NCBI GenBank assembly: GCA_039934635.1
Contig: JBDTLT010000026.1
Span: forward strand, 1 to 39,090
DNA: 39,090 nt
Reading direction: 5' to 3'
From: DATLFA01 sp039934635
GTDB taxonomy: Bacteria > Actinomycetota > Acidimicrobiia > Acidimicrobiales > WLNW01
How positions within the stretch are numbered: position 1 is the stretch's first letter; every line of letters begins with the position of its first letter. Shown piece after piece: positions 1 to 8,040 of the stretch. Under the pieces are notes generated by a model, which saw nothing but the letters and a program-made list of their open reading frames with translations, was not told where the DNA came from and did not search any database. The position numbers were made by a program, and so were the translations under genes.

Positions 1-460
1 CGGCGAACGAATCGAGACCGGCGATGTCGGGATAGTTGAGGTCGTTGAACATGCCCAGCGCGCTGATGACGATGTCGGCGTCGATCTCTTCGCCGGTGCT
101 CGTGATCACGCGCCAAAGGGTGCACTCGTCATCCCAATACGCGCCGGCTACTTCGGTCGAAAGTCGAAGGTGCGGAGCGAGTTCGTACTTGTCGACGCAG
201 TGCTGCATGTACTCGAGGATCTCGGGTTGCGTCGCGTAGGGACGGGACCAATCGCGTTTGATCTCGAACGAGAACGAATAGAGGTGCGACTGAACGTCGC
301 ACGCGCAACCGGGATAGCGATTGTGGAACCAAGTGCCGCCGATGCCGGGCGCCTTGTCGAGTATGACGAAGTCGTCATAGCCGGCGTGCTTGAGGCGGAT
401 GCCCGCACAAATGCCGCCCGGGCCCGCGCCGATGATCACCACTCGTTTGCGCTTGTTCAT
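1..460 (-). CDS. Flavin-containing / Baeyer-Villiger-type monooxygenase, N-terminal part
   Basis: The frame opens at an ATG at 460 and runs off the window start, so only the first 153 residues are present. They begin MNKRKRVVIIGAGPGG, a beta strand plus GxGxxG FAD-binding turn, followed by LDKAPGIGGTWFHNRYPGC. The GGTW..NRYPG pattern is typical of the class B flavin monooxygenases (BVMO and FMO families), which use FAD and NADPH to insert one oxygen atom into ketones or to oxygenate heteroatoms. The later VISALGMFNDLNYPDIAG stretch fits the end of the first FAD half-domain. The NADPH-binding domain and the BVMO fingerprint lie outside the window, so the substrate class is open. It is transcribed in the same direction as the repair gene 49 bases upstream but has no visible functional link to it. 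Family assignment is strong; the choice between BVMO and FMO is not. Confidence 0.88.
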   Translation of the reverse strand, partial: MNKRKRVVIIGAGPGGICAGIRLKHAGYDDFVILDKAPGIGGTWFHNRYPGCACDVQSHLYSFSFEIKRDWSRPYATQPEILEYMQHCVDKYELAPHLRLSTEVAGAYWDDECTLWRVITSTGEEIDADIVISALGMFNDLNYPDIAGLDSFA

Positions 461-509
461 CGTGAATAGTTCTACCACCCCGCGATTCGACCAGCCCACG
501 GGTGAGCGC

Positions 510-1127
510 TCAGTGCGCGGCTTCCATTGCCAGAAGTGCACGCTTGGTATCGGTACCGCCCAGGTATTGTCCGATGGAGCCGTCGCTACGCACGACCCGA
601 TGGCACGGCACCACGATGGGTAGTGGATTGGTCGCGCAGGCGCTGCCGACGGCGCGCACTGCGGCGGGGCTGCCGGCCGCGGCGGCGATTGCCGCATAGC
701 TGGCGGTGTGTCCGTACGCGATGTCGCGCAGGTGGTCGAGCACGTTGCGGCGAAAGCCGTGCGACAACTGCAGATCGAGGGACAGCTCGAACCCGTGACG
801 CTTCCCTGCGAAGTATTCGTCCAATTGCATCGACGCGCGGTCGAGTCGCCTCGGCGACTGCAAGATACGCGGGCTGATGGTCGTCGCGAGGCTCGAAAGA
901 ACCGCGTCGTGATTTTCGAGAGCGAAGGCGATGCGAACCAAACCTTGTGTCGTGGCCGCCAACAACAGCGCGCCGTACGGGCTGTCCACTGTGCGGTAGC
1001 TGATGTCGAGCAGCCCGTCGCTCTCGGCGTCGGTCACGAGCCGCTGGTGCAGCCGGGCGACCATGTCGGGGTCGGGTCGCGCGATCTCGTCGAACAGGCG
1101 GTTGATCGTCTCGGTGTCGTTCATCAT
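510..1127 (-). CDS. ogt: Methylated-DNA--protein-cysteine S-methyltransferase (Ogt/MGMT type)
   Basis: This suicide repair protein transfers the alkyl group from O6-alkylguanine (or O4-alkylthymine) in DNA to its own cysteine. The acceptor site IVVPCHRVV is at residues 171-179 with C175 as nucleophile. The helix-turn-helix and arginine-finger segment AVRAVGSACATNP precedes it, and GFRRNVLDHLRDIAYGHTASY is the start of the DNA-binding domain. The 205-residue length exceeds that of minimal Ogt because of an N-terminal charged, helical stretch of about 40 residues before the DSPYGALLLAAT domain start. The start overlaps the stop of the sigma-factor gene by four bases (ATGA), so the two are probably translationally coupled. 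A second in-frame ATG lies one codon downstream. The pairing suggests alkylation-stress or sigma-dependent control, and the N-terminal extension could contact the sigma factor; that last point is inference. Confidence 0.93.
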   Translation of the reverse strand: MMNDTETINRLFDEIARPDPDMVARLHQRLVTDAESDGLLDISYRTVDSPYGALLLAATTQGLVRIAFALENHDAVLSSLATTISPRILQSPRRLDRASMQLDEYFAGKRHGFELSLDLQLSHGFRRNVLDHLRDIAYGHTASYAAIAAAAGSPAAVRAVGSACATNPLPIVVPCHRVVRSDGSIGQYLGGTDTKRALLAMEAAH

Positions 1128-1648
1128 CGTGATTCGCTTCCTCTTGTGTAGTTCTTTCGTATGTTGGCGATGCCGTCGGACGCGCTTCGGCGCGCCGCGG
1201 CTTCGCTGGAGTCGAGCAACGCCGCGACTTCGGCGTAAGGAAGTTCGGCGAGATAGTGATAGATGACCGCGCCTCGTTGCTTCTCCGGCAGCGCCTGCAG
1301 AGCGGCGCGCAGTTCGGTATCGATGCCAGACACGATGTCGTCATGCGACGAGGCTTCGGGCAACGTTGCGGTGGGTTGCGGCGCCCGCGACTGGGCCCGT
1401 ATCTGGTCGAGGGCTTTGCGGTAGGCGATGGTCACGAGCCAGCCGCGGATGTTGCTATCGGGCCGGAGGTCGGGGTACGCGCGCAGCGCGGCGATGAACG
1501 TCTCGGACCACGCATCGTCGGCATCGGATGCGCTCAACATGGAGCGACAGACCCGTAGTACGACGGCCCCGTGTTCGGCCACGATGCCCTCGAACGGTCG
1601 CACGATCGTTTCCGCTAACACAGTCACATCAGGTAAACGAGCCAGCAT
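1124..1648 (-). CDS. ECF-type RNA polymerase sigma factor
   Basis: The 174-residue protein has the two-domain layout of extracytoplasmic-function sigma factors. Region 2 spans about residues 25-85 (DADDAWSETFIAALR, then NIRGWLVTIAYRKALDQIR). Region 4 spans about 110-165 (LQALPEKQRGAVIYHYLAELPYAEVAALLDSSE) with a helix-turn-helix for the -35 element. Region 3 is absent, as expected. No anti-sigma gene is adjacent; instead the stop codon overlaps the start of an Ogt/MGMT gene. CorA lies upstream with its stop 18 bases before this start, so CorA, sigma and Ogt could share a transcript. Translation from ATG 1648 is preceded by only a weak purine stretch (GAGGG). Its regulon cannot be read from this window; self-activation with the repair gene is the simplest idea. 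Confidence 0.9.
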   Translation of the reverse strand: MLARLPDVTVLAETIVRPFEGIVAEHGAVVLRVCRSMLSASDADDAWSETFIAALRAYPDLRPDSNIRGWLVTIAYRKALDQIRAQSRAPQPTATLPEASSHDDIVSGIDTELRAALQALPEKQRGAVIYHYLAELPYAEVAALLDSSEAAARRSASDGIANIRKNYTRGSESR

Positions 1649-1666
1649 GCCCTCGGCGTGAGGTCG

Positions 1667-2644
1667 TCAGAGCCATTCTTTGTGGCGGAACAAGCCGTAG
1701 AGGCCACCGGACAGCAAGATGACGAGCGCCGCCGAGAGCGCGACACCCCAGTCCTTGCCGGATCCGGGGTACGGCACGTTCATGCCGTAGTAGCCGGTGA
1801 TGAGCGTCGGTACTGCGATGATCGCCGCCCAGCTCGTCACCTTCTTCATCACTTGGTTCTGCCGGTAGTCGCGAAGGCTGATGTTCGTCTCCACGATCGT
1901 GGCGACGAGGTCGCGAAGCGCATCGGTCGATTCGGTAACGCGCAGGATGTGGTCGTAGACATCTTGGTAGTAGGGATAGAGCTCGGGAGATACGGCCGAG
2001 TGCTCACGGCGCATGAGCCCGCTGATGGCCTCGCGCATCGGTACCACGAGGCGATGGAAGCGCACGAGCGCGCGTCGCATCTGGAACCAATGGCGTTGCT
2101 GCGACGGATTCAAAGGATTGTCGGAGAAGATGCCTTCGCTGATGTCGTCGTAGAAGTCGTCGAAGGCCTGCACGGTCTCGAAGTAGCTGTCGACGACCAC
2201 GTCGAGGAGGCCATACAGCAAGAACGAGACACCGTTGTGGAGAAGGTCGGATGAACGATCCCAGCGCTTGAGCACTGGACCCATCGGAAAACCCTCGTCC
2301 TTGCGAACGGTGATCAACCAGCGGCTGCCGACGAACGAGTCGATCTCCGTTACGTCGAGCCCGCCCTCATCGGTGTTGACGCGCACGGCGTGACACGACA
2401 AGAAGAGATGGGATTCGTAATGATCGAGCTTGGGTCGCTGGTGTTCGCCGAGCGCATCTTCGACCGCGAGTTCGTGTAAGCCGAGTTCGGTCGCGAGCTC
2501 GTGGAGTTGTTCCTTGGTGGGCGCGCAAAAGTCGACCCATACGACCGTGTCCGGATCTTCGAGGTAGTCCGAGACTTTCGCGACGGCGAAGTCCTCGGAC
2601 TCGAGGACGCCGTTGCGGTAGACGCGCGTGTGGCATTGCCCCAT
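1667..2644 (-). CDS. corA: CorA-family divalent cation (magnesium/cobalt) transporter
   Basis: A large N-terminal cytoplasmic domain is followed by two C-terminal membrane helices, the CorA arrangement. The signature YGMN occurs at about residues 286-289 at the end of the first helix (WAAIIAVPTLITGYYGMN), with a short acidic and polar loop (PYPGSGKDWG) and a second helix ending in a basic tail (FRHKEWL). The protein would form a pentameric Mg2+ (or Co2+/Ni2+) channel. A frame opens further upstream at a TTG at 2659, but the GGAAGG just after that TTG sits correctly spaced before ATG 2644. I therefore chose 2644, giving 325 residues beginning MGQCHTRVYRNG. The gene precedes the sigma gene by 18 bases in transcription order. 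Confidence 0.93.
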   Translation of the reverse strand: MGQCHTRVYRNGVLESEDFAVAKVSDYLEDPDTVVWVDFCAPTKEQLHELATELGLHELAVEDALGEHQRPKLDHYESHLFLSCHAVRVNTDEGGLDVTEIDSFVGSRWLITVRKDEGFPMGPVLKRWDRSSDLLHNGVSFLLYGLLDVVVDSYFETVQAFDDFYDDISEGIFSDNPLNPSQQRHWFQMRRALVRFHRLVVPMREAISGLMRREHSAVSPELYPYYQDVYDHILRVTESTDALRDLVATIVETNISLRDYRQNQVMKKVTSWAAIIAVPTLITGYYGMNVPYPGSGKDWGVALSAALVILLSGGLYGLFRHKEWL

Positions 2645-2737
2645 CGAAGGTCCTTCCAAGTGCGTTGGCTACCCATCGGCAGCTCGCGCCGGGTATCGCG
2701 AGTTTTGCACTGCCAATTGCTCGGTTGGGCGACGGTG

Positions 2738-3400
2738 TCACTCGCCGGTGAAGTTCGGCTCGAACGAGAACGTCCTGGAATCGCCGTGGCCGCTGTCGAG
2801 CACGATGAAGCCGATGCGATTGCCCGCCGAGGTGGCACCGATCGGGATCGAGCTGAGCGAGATCGTGCGCGTCGGCGCCAGCTCGGACTCGGCGAAGAAG
2901 TTCTGATCCATGTCGACGGAACTGTCGGGCCCGGTCACGGTCAGCTCGGCCAATAGCTCACCGGGGGCGAATGGCGTGCCCTGGGTCATCACCAAGTCGA
3001 AATGAATGCGATCGGTGTCGTGGCTGTAGAACGGCGTGGTACTGAAGAAGATGCGATCGGCGCTGAGGTCATGACCGCCGCCGCCACCGCCCCCTCCTCC
3101 TCCGCCGCGGTGGGGGCGCTCCCGGTTGTGCCCGCCCGGCACGCCGAAGGCCCCGTGCAACAGCCCCCACGTCTGGTTGCCGACGACGCCGTCGACGGTG
3201 ACGCCGCCCGCACTCTGCACGGCCTTGACCGCGCCTTCGGTGAGCGGCCCGAAGATGCCGTCGACCGCGCCGGGGTCGACGCCGTTGTCGATCAATCGTT
3301 GCTGGAGATACGACACCCATCCGGTGGGTGGGTCGCTGTCGGTGTCATGGATGTACAGCGTGATGAAGTTCGAGGGATCGAACGTTTCCTGGTCGCTCAT
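2738..3400 (-). CDS. Peptidoglycan-binding-like domain protein with poly-glycine linker
   Basis: Residues about 28-86 form a PG_binding_1 repeat (WVSYLQQRLIDNGVDPG, then DGIFGPLTEGAVKAVQ and VDGVVGNQTWGLL), the three-helix fold of cell-wall hydrolases. After a basic spacer comes an uninterrupted run of 11 glycines (residues 99-109), encoded by mixed GGN codons rather than one repeated triplet. A C-terminal beta-rich region of about 110 residues follows, which I do not recognise (FDLVMTQGTPFAPGELLAELTVTG, ending TFSFEPNFTGE). There is no signal peptide or membrane helix at the N-terminus, which is odd for a wall-binding protein; it may be cytoplasmic or use another export route. No catalytic domain is visible. 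It is 93 bases upstream of corA on the same strand. Gene reality is likely; function is unknown. Confidence 0.75.
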   Translation of the reverse strand: MSDQETFDPSNFITLYIHDTDSDPPTGWVSYLQQRLIDNGVDPGAVDGIFGPLTEGAVKAVQSAGGVTVDGVVGNQTWGLLHGAFGVPGGHNRERPHRGGGGGGGGGGGHDLSADRIFFSTTPFYSHDTDRIHFDLVMTQGTPFAPGELLAELTVTGPDSSVDMDQNFFAESELAPTRTISLSSIPIGATSAGNRIGFIVLDSGHGDSRTFSFEPNFTGE

Positions 3401-3440
3401 GCGGCTGAGTATGCGCTTGCTCGCCGGGCCAAATCAATTG

Positions 3441-4298
3441 TCAGAGCGTCTTCGGCCGGTTGACGAAGCGGCGCGCGGTGGGGGAGAAGAACCATCCGGC
3501 GCCGGCCTTGGTGCCCCCGTCGACGGGGATGTTGTGCCCCGTGACGTAGCCCGACATGTCCGATGCGAGGAAGAGCGCAACACGTGCCTGATCTTCGGGC
3601 CACCCGAGGCGGCCGACCGGTGCCCATGACGGCCAGAGATGGTCGGCGTCTTCGAACCCTGTGAGGTAGTCGACTTGCGGGGTCTGCGTGAGATCCGGCC
3701 CGATGGCGTTCACTCGGATGCCGTGCCGTCCCATGTTCACCGCCAGGTTCGTGGTGAAGTGCGCGACGGCGGCTTTCATTGCGCCATAGACGGGTTCACC
3801 CGGATAGCCGCGCAAGCCCTCGACCGAATGCACGTTGACGATCGAACCGTGGTGATGCTCGATCATCGACCCGATGAACGCGCGGGTGACTGCAAAGAAG
3901 TGCTCGAGATTGATCGAGTACATCGCGTTCCACGACTCCGGTGACGAGTCCTGAAACCGCACGAGCGGGCGATAGTCGCCGACGTTGTTGATCAGTACAT
4001 CGACGCGGCTGTGCATGCTCAGTACCGTCTCGGCGAGGCGCTCGACATCGGCCTGCTTGGTCACGTCGATGACATGTGCTCGCACGGTGCCGCCACCCGC
4101 TTCGATCTCGGCCCGTTTGCGTTCGGCGCGCTCCGGGTCGATCTCGGCGATCTCGACGAGCGCGCCGTGTTCGGCGAAGAGCCTCGAGACCGCGCCTCCG
4201 ATGCCGTCACCTCCGCCGGTGACGACCGCGACCTTGCCCTCGAGCAGTCGGTTCCAATTTTCGATCGGGGTGACGTCAGTCGGTTTTTGTGAGCTCAT
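3441..4298 (-). CDS. SDR-family NAD(P)-dependent oxidoreductase
   Basis: This is a classical short-chain dehydrogenase/reductase of 285 residues. The cofactor motif TGGGDGIG is at residues 27-34, the NNVG motif at 104-107, and the catalytic set is S158 (VHSVEG), Y171 and K175 (YGAMK). The acidic residue after beta-2 (EIAEID) favours NAD+ over NADP+. The C-terminus carries a tail, GGTKAGAGWFFSPTARRFVN, that closely resembles the tail of the SDR at 10780-11700, so the two are probable paralogues. A longer frame reaches 4424, but ATG 4298 has AAGGA seven bases upstream and gives the usual SDR start (VAVVTGG about 25 residues in). It is divergent from the hydrolase/CoA-ligase unit across a region holding two hairpins. 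The substrate, presumably a secondary alcohol or ketone, is unknown. Confidence 0.92.
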   Translation of the reverse strand: MSSQKPTDVTPIENWNRLLEGKVAVVTGGGDGIGGAVSRLFAEHGALVEIAEIDPERAERKRAEIEAGGGTVRAHVIDVTKQADVERLAETVLSMHSRVDVLINNVGDYRPLVRFQDSSPESWNAMYSINLEHFFAVTRAFIGSMIEHHHGSIVNVHSVEGLRGYPGEPVYGAMKAAVAHFTTNLAVNMGRHGIRVNAIGPDLTQTPQVDYLTGFEDADHLWPSWAPVGRLGWPEDQARVALFLASDMSGYVTGHNIPVDGGTKAGAGWFFSPTARRFVNRPKTL

Positions 4299-4360
4299 GA
4301 CTGCATCCTTGCAGCAACGAGTCGCCGGCGTCGGCGGACGATTTGCTAGCGCCCCAACCG

Positions 4361-4419
4361 GGGACCGTCGGCCCGGTCCCGCAACAGCCCGACAAACCCG
4401 CGTCGGTCGGGCTTGTCGG
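4361..4419. promoter_or_regulatory. Two adjacent hairpins in a divergent intergenic region
   Basis: Between the divergent SDR and alpha/beta hydrolase genes lie two inverted repeats. The first has perfect 7-bp arms GGGACCG (4361-4367) and CGGTCCC (4374-4380) around a 6-base loop. The second has 12-base arms CCGACAAACCCG (4389-4400) and CGGGCTTGTCGG (4408-4419) with one mismatch and a 7-base loop. There is no T-run after either, so intrinsic termination is unlikely; operators or leader structures for either gene are possible. The stretch 4432-4480 is AT-richer than its surroundings and could hold the plus-strand promoter, but I see no convincing -35/-10 pair. Confidence 0.45.
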
Positions 4420-4492
4420 CACATGCAACCGGCGACTAGTTCTAAGATTGCATCTTTCGAAACCTGATTTATGACTGTTCGTGGGGGAACGC

Positions 4493-5416
4493 ATGCCTGA
4501 AGACGTCGAGTTTTTGAGCGGGGGCGAGACTGTTCGCGGTCATCTCTACCGGCCCGAGGGCGCCACTGGCCCTGTGCCGATCATCGTGATGGCCGGCGGT
4601 TGGTGTTACGTCAAAGAACTCGTGCAACCGCATTACGCGGCCGCATTCAATCGTGTCGGGTGCGCCGCCCTGGTGTTCGACTATCGCAATCTGGGTTCGA
4701 GTGACGGCGCGGTGCGCCAGCACCTCGATCCGTGGGAGCAGATCGAGGACTACCGCAACGCCATCAGCTTTGCCGAGACACTCGAGGGCATCGATACCGA
4801 CCGCATCGGCATCTGGGGCATCTCTTACAGCGGCGGGCATTCGTTGGTCGTCGGCGCGCTCGACCCGCGGGTCAAATGCATCGTTTCGACGATTCCCGTC
4901 GTCGACGGCTGGATCAACATGGAGCGCGTGCACGGAGCGGTCGGCTTTCGTCGCCTTCGCGAGGCGATCCTTGCCGATCGTCGGGCTCGATTCGGTTCGG
5001 GCGAGCACGGTTACCTGCCGATGTCGAGCGCCAATCCGGCAACCGAACTCTGCACGTGGCCGTTCCCCGAGGTCACCGAAGTGTTCCTCGACCTGCAGCG
5101 CACGGTTGCACCGGCCCACGAGCACCGCAACACGGTCGCCTCGGTCGAGTTGCTCATGAACTACGACGTGTTCCCCTACACGAAGCGGTTGCTCAACACC
5201 CCGACGCTGATGATCGTCGCCGAAGGTGACGACATCACGATGTGGGACCACGAGATCCGGGCGTTCAACTCGATCCCAACGACAAAAAAGCGGTTGTTCG
5301 TCGTTGATCACACGACGCACATGGTGCTCTACAGCAATCGCTCTCAACTCGAGATCGCGGCGGACCAAGGTGCGCGCTGGTTCTCCGAGCATCTCGTCGA
5401 GCCCTTCAAGAACTGA
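4493..5416 (+). CDS. Alpha/beta hydrolase (dienelactone hydrolase / CocE-like)
   Basis: The 307-residue protein has an alpha/beta hydrolase core. The nucleophile elbow is GISYSGG with S111 as likely nucleophile, as in X-prolyl peptidase/CocE-type GxSYxG elbows. A candidate acid lies in EGDD (D246 or D247) and the histidine in DHTTHM (H273 or H276). The oxyanion region IVMAGGWCYVKE precedes a helix, and there is no signal peptide. Such enzymes cleave esters, lactones or C-C bonds. A GTG at 4481 is in frame, but ATG 4493 directly follows GGGGGAA and was preferred. The gene starts a same-strand run with the acyl-CoA ligase (9-base gap), so it could release a carboxylic acid that the ligase then activates; that link is inference. 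Confidence 0.88.
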   Translation: MPEDVEFLSGGETVRGHLYRPEGATGPVPIIVMAGGWCYVKELVQPHYAAAFNRVGCAALVFDYRNLGSSDGAVRQHLDPWEQIEDYRNAISFAETLEGIDTDRIGIWGISYSGGHSLVVGALDPRVKCIVSTIPVVDGWINMERVHGAVGFRRLREAILADRRARFGSGEHGYLPMSSANPATELCTWPFPEVTEVFLDLQRTVAPAHEHRNTVASVELLMNYDVFPYTKRLLNTPTLMIVAEGDDITMWDHEIRAFNSIPTTKKRLFVVDHTTHMVLYSNRSQLEIAADQGARWFSEHLVEPFKN

Positions 5417-5425
5417 TCGCGTCGC

Positions 5426-7051
5426 ATGCTGCACGCAACGAGGCCCTCGTCGATAGCCGATCGACCCGGGGTCCGTGTTGCGTCTCTGGCCGAGCCGCTG
5501 CGCAATCGAGCCGCGTCCGACCCTGATCGGCTGGCCATTGTCGACGGCCGCGTCGAGCTGACCTACCGCCAGCTCGATGCAAGGTCCGCCGCCCTTGCGC
5601 GCGCTCTCTGCGAGCGCGGTGTCGGCCGCGGTGATGTCGTCACGATGCAGCTCCCCAACTGGTGGGAAGCGGCCGTCGTCTACCAGGCGACAATGCTGCT
5701 CGGCTGCGTGCTCAACCCCATCGTGCCCATCTACCGAGCACGCGAGATGTCATTCATCGAGCGTCAGTGCCGGCCGCGGGCCGTGGTCGTTCCTCATGTG
5801 TTTCGTGGCTTCGACCATTTGGCGATGCAGCAGCAGCTGACCCTCGAGCTCGACGAAGCGCCGCTGGTCGTCGTGGTACGACCCGACGGCGACGACGTTC
5901 CTGACGGCGCGATTGCTTTCGATGAACTCGACGGATCGGCCGGTGAGTTGCCCACGGGCGTCGGGCCCGACGACATCTGCCTGTTGCTGTACACCTCGGG
6001 CACCACCGCGGATCCAAAGGGCGTGCTGCACAGCCACCGCACGATCGCCTACGAAGTCGACTCCATCATCGAGTTGTGCCGACTGGGTATGGATGACCAC
6101 ATCTTCATGGCCTCGCCCGTCACCCACATCACCGGCTATCTCTACGGCTTGGTGATGCCTGCAGTCACGGGCGCGGCGGCGATCCTGCAAGACGTGTGGG
6201 ACCCACACCGCGCGGCCGATCTGATCGAAGCGAGAGGGTGTCGCTTTTCGGTTGGCGCAACGCCGTTCCTGCACGGACTGGTGGAAGAGTACGCGCGACG
6301 GGGCGCACCGTCGGCGCTGCAGACGTTCCTCTGCGGGGGGGCCGACGTGCCGCCACCGCTCGTGCGCACCGCGAGCCGGCAACTCGACGCGCTCGTGACT
6401 CGTGTGTACGGCTCGTCAGAGTTTCCGACCGCGACGTGCGGTCGTCTCGATGACCCGTTCGAGATCACCGCCGACACCGACGGGGTGCCGATCGGGCCGG
6501 TTGCGTGCCGTCTCGACAACGCCGACGGCGCGGGCGTCGGCGAGCTCTTGGTGCGCGGGCCTGATCTCTTCCTCGGCTACCTCGATGCGTCACTCAACGT
6601 CGAGGCGTTCACCGACGATGGCTACTTTCGCACGGGCGATCTGGCCTCGATCGCGCCGTCGGGCGCCGTCACGATCAGGGGCCGGCACAAGGACATCATC
6701 GTGCGCGGCGGCGAGAACATCAGCGCGAAGGAAGTCGAGGATGTCTTGTTCGGGCACCCCGCGGTGAGTGAAGTCGCCGTTGTCGCGATGCCTGATCCCG
6801 TCATGGTCGAGCGTTCGTGTGCGTTCGTGGTGCCCAAGCCGGGCGCCGTGATCTCGCTCGTCACCCTGACCGCCTTTCTCGACGAGCATCACTTCGCACG
6901 CCAGAAGTACCCCGAGCGCGTCGAGATCGTGTCCGAGCTCCCGAAGACCGCCAGTGGCAAGGTGCAGAAGTTCGTCTTGCGGGAGCAGATCATCAAGCAG
7001 CTGGCCGCCGAAATACCCGCCGCGAGTTCCAACAGCTCGGCTGAAGCGTGA
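5426..7051 (+). CDS. AMP-dependent acyl-CoA synthetase (ANL superfamily)
   Basis: The 541-residue length and all core ANL motifs are present. The phosphate-binding loop LLYTSGTTADPKGV is at about 187-200, followed by the adenine region YGSSE, then YFRTGDL, the hinge GRHKDIIVRGGENIS, and the C-terminal lysine in PKTASGKVQKF (K512) that catalyses adenylation. The enzyme would convert a carboxylic acid, ATP and CoA into an acyl-CoA with AMP and pyrophosphate. The N-terminal half (NWWEAAVVYQATMLLG, then NPIVPIYRAREM) resembles the cyclohexanecarboxylate/medium-chain ligase branch, but the acid cannot be named. It follows the alpha/beta hydrolase by 9 bases and precedes the FadR-type regulator by 7, so these three probably form one operon controlled by that regulator. 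Confidence 0.94.
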   Translation: MLHATRPSSIADRPGVRVASLAEPLRNRAASDPDRLAIVDGRVELTYRQLDARSAALARALCERGVGRGDVVTMQLPNWWEAAVVYQATMLLGCVLNPIVPIYRAREMSFIERQCRPRAVVVPHVFRGFDHLAMQQQLTLELDEAPLVVVVRPDGDDVPDGAIAFDELDGSAGELPTGVGPDDICLLLYTSGTTADPKGVLHSHRTIAYEVDSIIELCRLGMDDHIFMASPVTHITGYLYGLVMPAVTGAAAILQDVWDPHRAADLIEARGCRFSVGATPFLHGLVEEYARRGAPSALQTFLCGGADVPPPLVRTASRQLDALVTRVYGSSEFPTATCGRLDDPFEITADTDGVPIGPVACRLDNADGAGVGELLVRGPDLFLGYLDASLNVEAFTDDGYFRTGDLASIAPSGAVTIRGRHKDIIVRGGENISAKEVEDVLFGHPAVSEVAVVAMPDPVMVERSCAFVVPKPGAVISLVTLTAFLDEHHFARQKYPERVEIVSELPKTASGKVQKFVLREQIIKQLAAEIPAASSNSSAEA

Positions 7052-7058
7052 ACACCGA

Positions 7059-7880
7059 ATGAGCGAAGCGAACAATGCCCAGCCGAACCGGCGGCCGAAT
7101 CGACCGCGTCGGCGCTACAGCCCCGCGGAAGCGGTCGCCGATCGCTTGCGCGACCGCATCTTGTCCGGCGAAGTCGCCGATGGTGCCATGCTTCCCAAGC
7201 TCGAAGACCTCACTGACGAGTTCCGCGTCAGCAAGGCGTCTCTGCGCGAGGCCTGTCGCATTCTCGAAACGGAGGGCCTGCTCAGTGTGCTGCGGGGCAA
7301 CGTCGGGGGCGCGGTCGTGCACGTGCCGCAACCGGTGCACGCCGGCTACACAGTGGGCCTCGTGCTCCAAGCGCGCGAGGTGGAGGTGCGCGACGTAGCG
7401 GCCGCCGTTCGCCGTTTCGAGCCAACGTGCGCCGAGTTGTGTGCCGAACGAGAAGACCGCGTCACCGCGGTGCTGCCAGAGCTCGTCGCCGCGCAGCGTG
7501 CGCTTGCCGCATGCATCGAGCGCGGCGATGGCGCGGGCGCTTCGCTCGCGGCACGGGCCTGGCACGAGACGCTCGTCGCTCGCTGCGGCAACGAAACCAC
7601 CGTCGTCTTGTTGGGCGCCCTCGAAGCCGTGTGGACATCGCACGTGCGCACGAAATCGGCCGAGTACGCGCAGCGCGGTGTTGCAATGTCGTCTGAGCTG
7701 AGCCGCAAAGTCTACGAAGAACACGAAGAAATCCAGGCGCGCATCGAGGCCGGCGACGTGGCCGGGGCCGCGGCGGCCGCGCGAGCACACCTGCTCAACG
7801 CGCACATCCATCCTCCCTCCGAGGATGAGGAAGCACAGCTGGTGCGAGCGACAACCGTCCGCGACCGAGTTTTCGGCTAG
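7059..7880 (+). CDS. GntR-family transcriptional regulator, FadR subfamily (FCD domain)
   Basis: The 273-residue protein has an N-terminal winged helix (AVADRLRDRILSGEVADGAM, then LTDEFRVSKASLREACRILE and GLLSVLRGNVGGAVV). A helical C-terminal effector domain of the FCD type follows, from about residue 95, ending with EEIQARIEAGDVAGAAAAARAHL. FCD domains bind acids or acyl-CoAs, often with a metal held by histidines. Before the winged helix there is an unusually basic, asparagine- and arginine-rich tail (PNRRPNRPRRRYSP). A longer frame overlaps the ligase, but ATG 7059 sits just after the ligase stop and gives the standard start. Its place inside the ligase/DapA-like/amidohydrolase run makes local control of that pathway likely; no operator was identified. 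Confidence 0.93.
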   Translation: MSEANNAQPNRRPNRPRRRYSPAEAVADRLRDRILSGEVADGAMLPKLEDLTDEFRVSKASLREACRILETEGLLSVLRGNVGGAVVHVPQPVHAGYTVGLVLQAREVEVRDVAAAVRRFEPTCAELCAEREDRVTAVLPELVAAQRALAACIERGDGAGASLAARAWHETLVARCGNETTVVLLGALEAVWTSHVRTKSAEYAQRGVAMSSELSRKVYEEHEEIQARIEAGDVAGAAAAARAHLLNAHIHPPSEDEEAQLVRATTVRDRVFG

Positions 7881-8040
7881 CGCGTTCGTACAGCGCCTGC
7901 GCTATCCCATTGATGCGGGCGACCTCTGTGCCCGGCACTGCCCTCATCAGCCCATTCCCGCCGGCAATCGCCGTCGGGGCATGGCGCTATCATTCGCCGA
8001 TCAGCGCTCGAAGAAGCTCTCGCACTAGGTGGTCGCGCAT

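Noticed and set aside
3060..3115. GC-rich CCGCC/CCTCC tract as a possible microsatellite
   Set aside because: It encodes the 11-glycine linker with mixed codons and is not a uniform repeat.
4469..5434. A 321-codon minus-strand frame opposite the alpha/beta hydrolase
   Set aside because: Low-complexity, charged sequence without a family match; the opposite frame has a complete catalytic triad.
7881..8040. Gap before the DapA-like gene as a riboswitch or small gene
   Set aside because: No stable stem, convincing ORF with ribosome-binding site or terminator seen; only the GGTGG near the start is informative.
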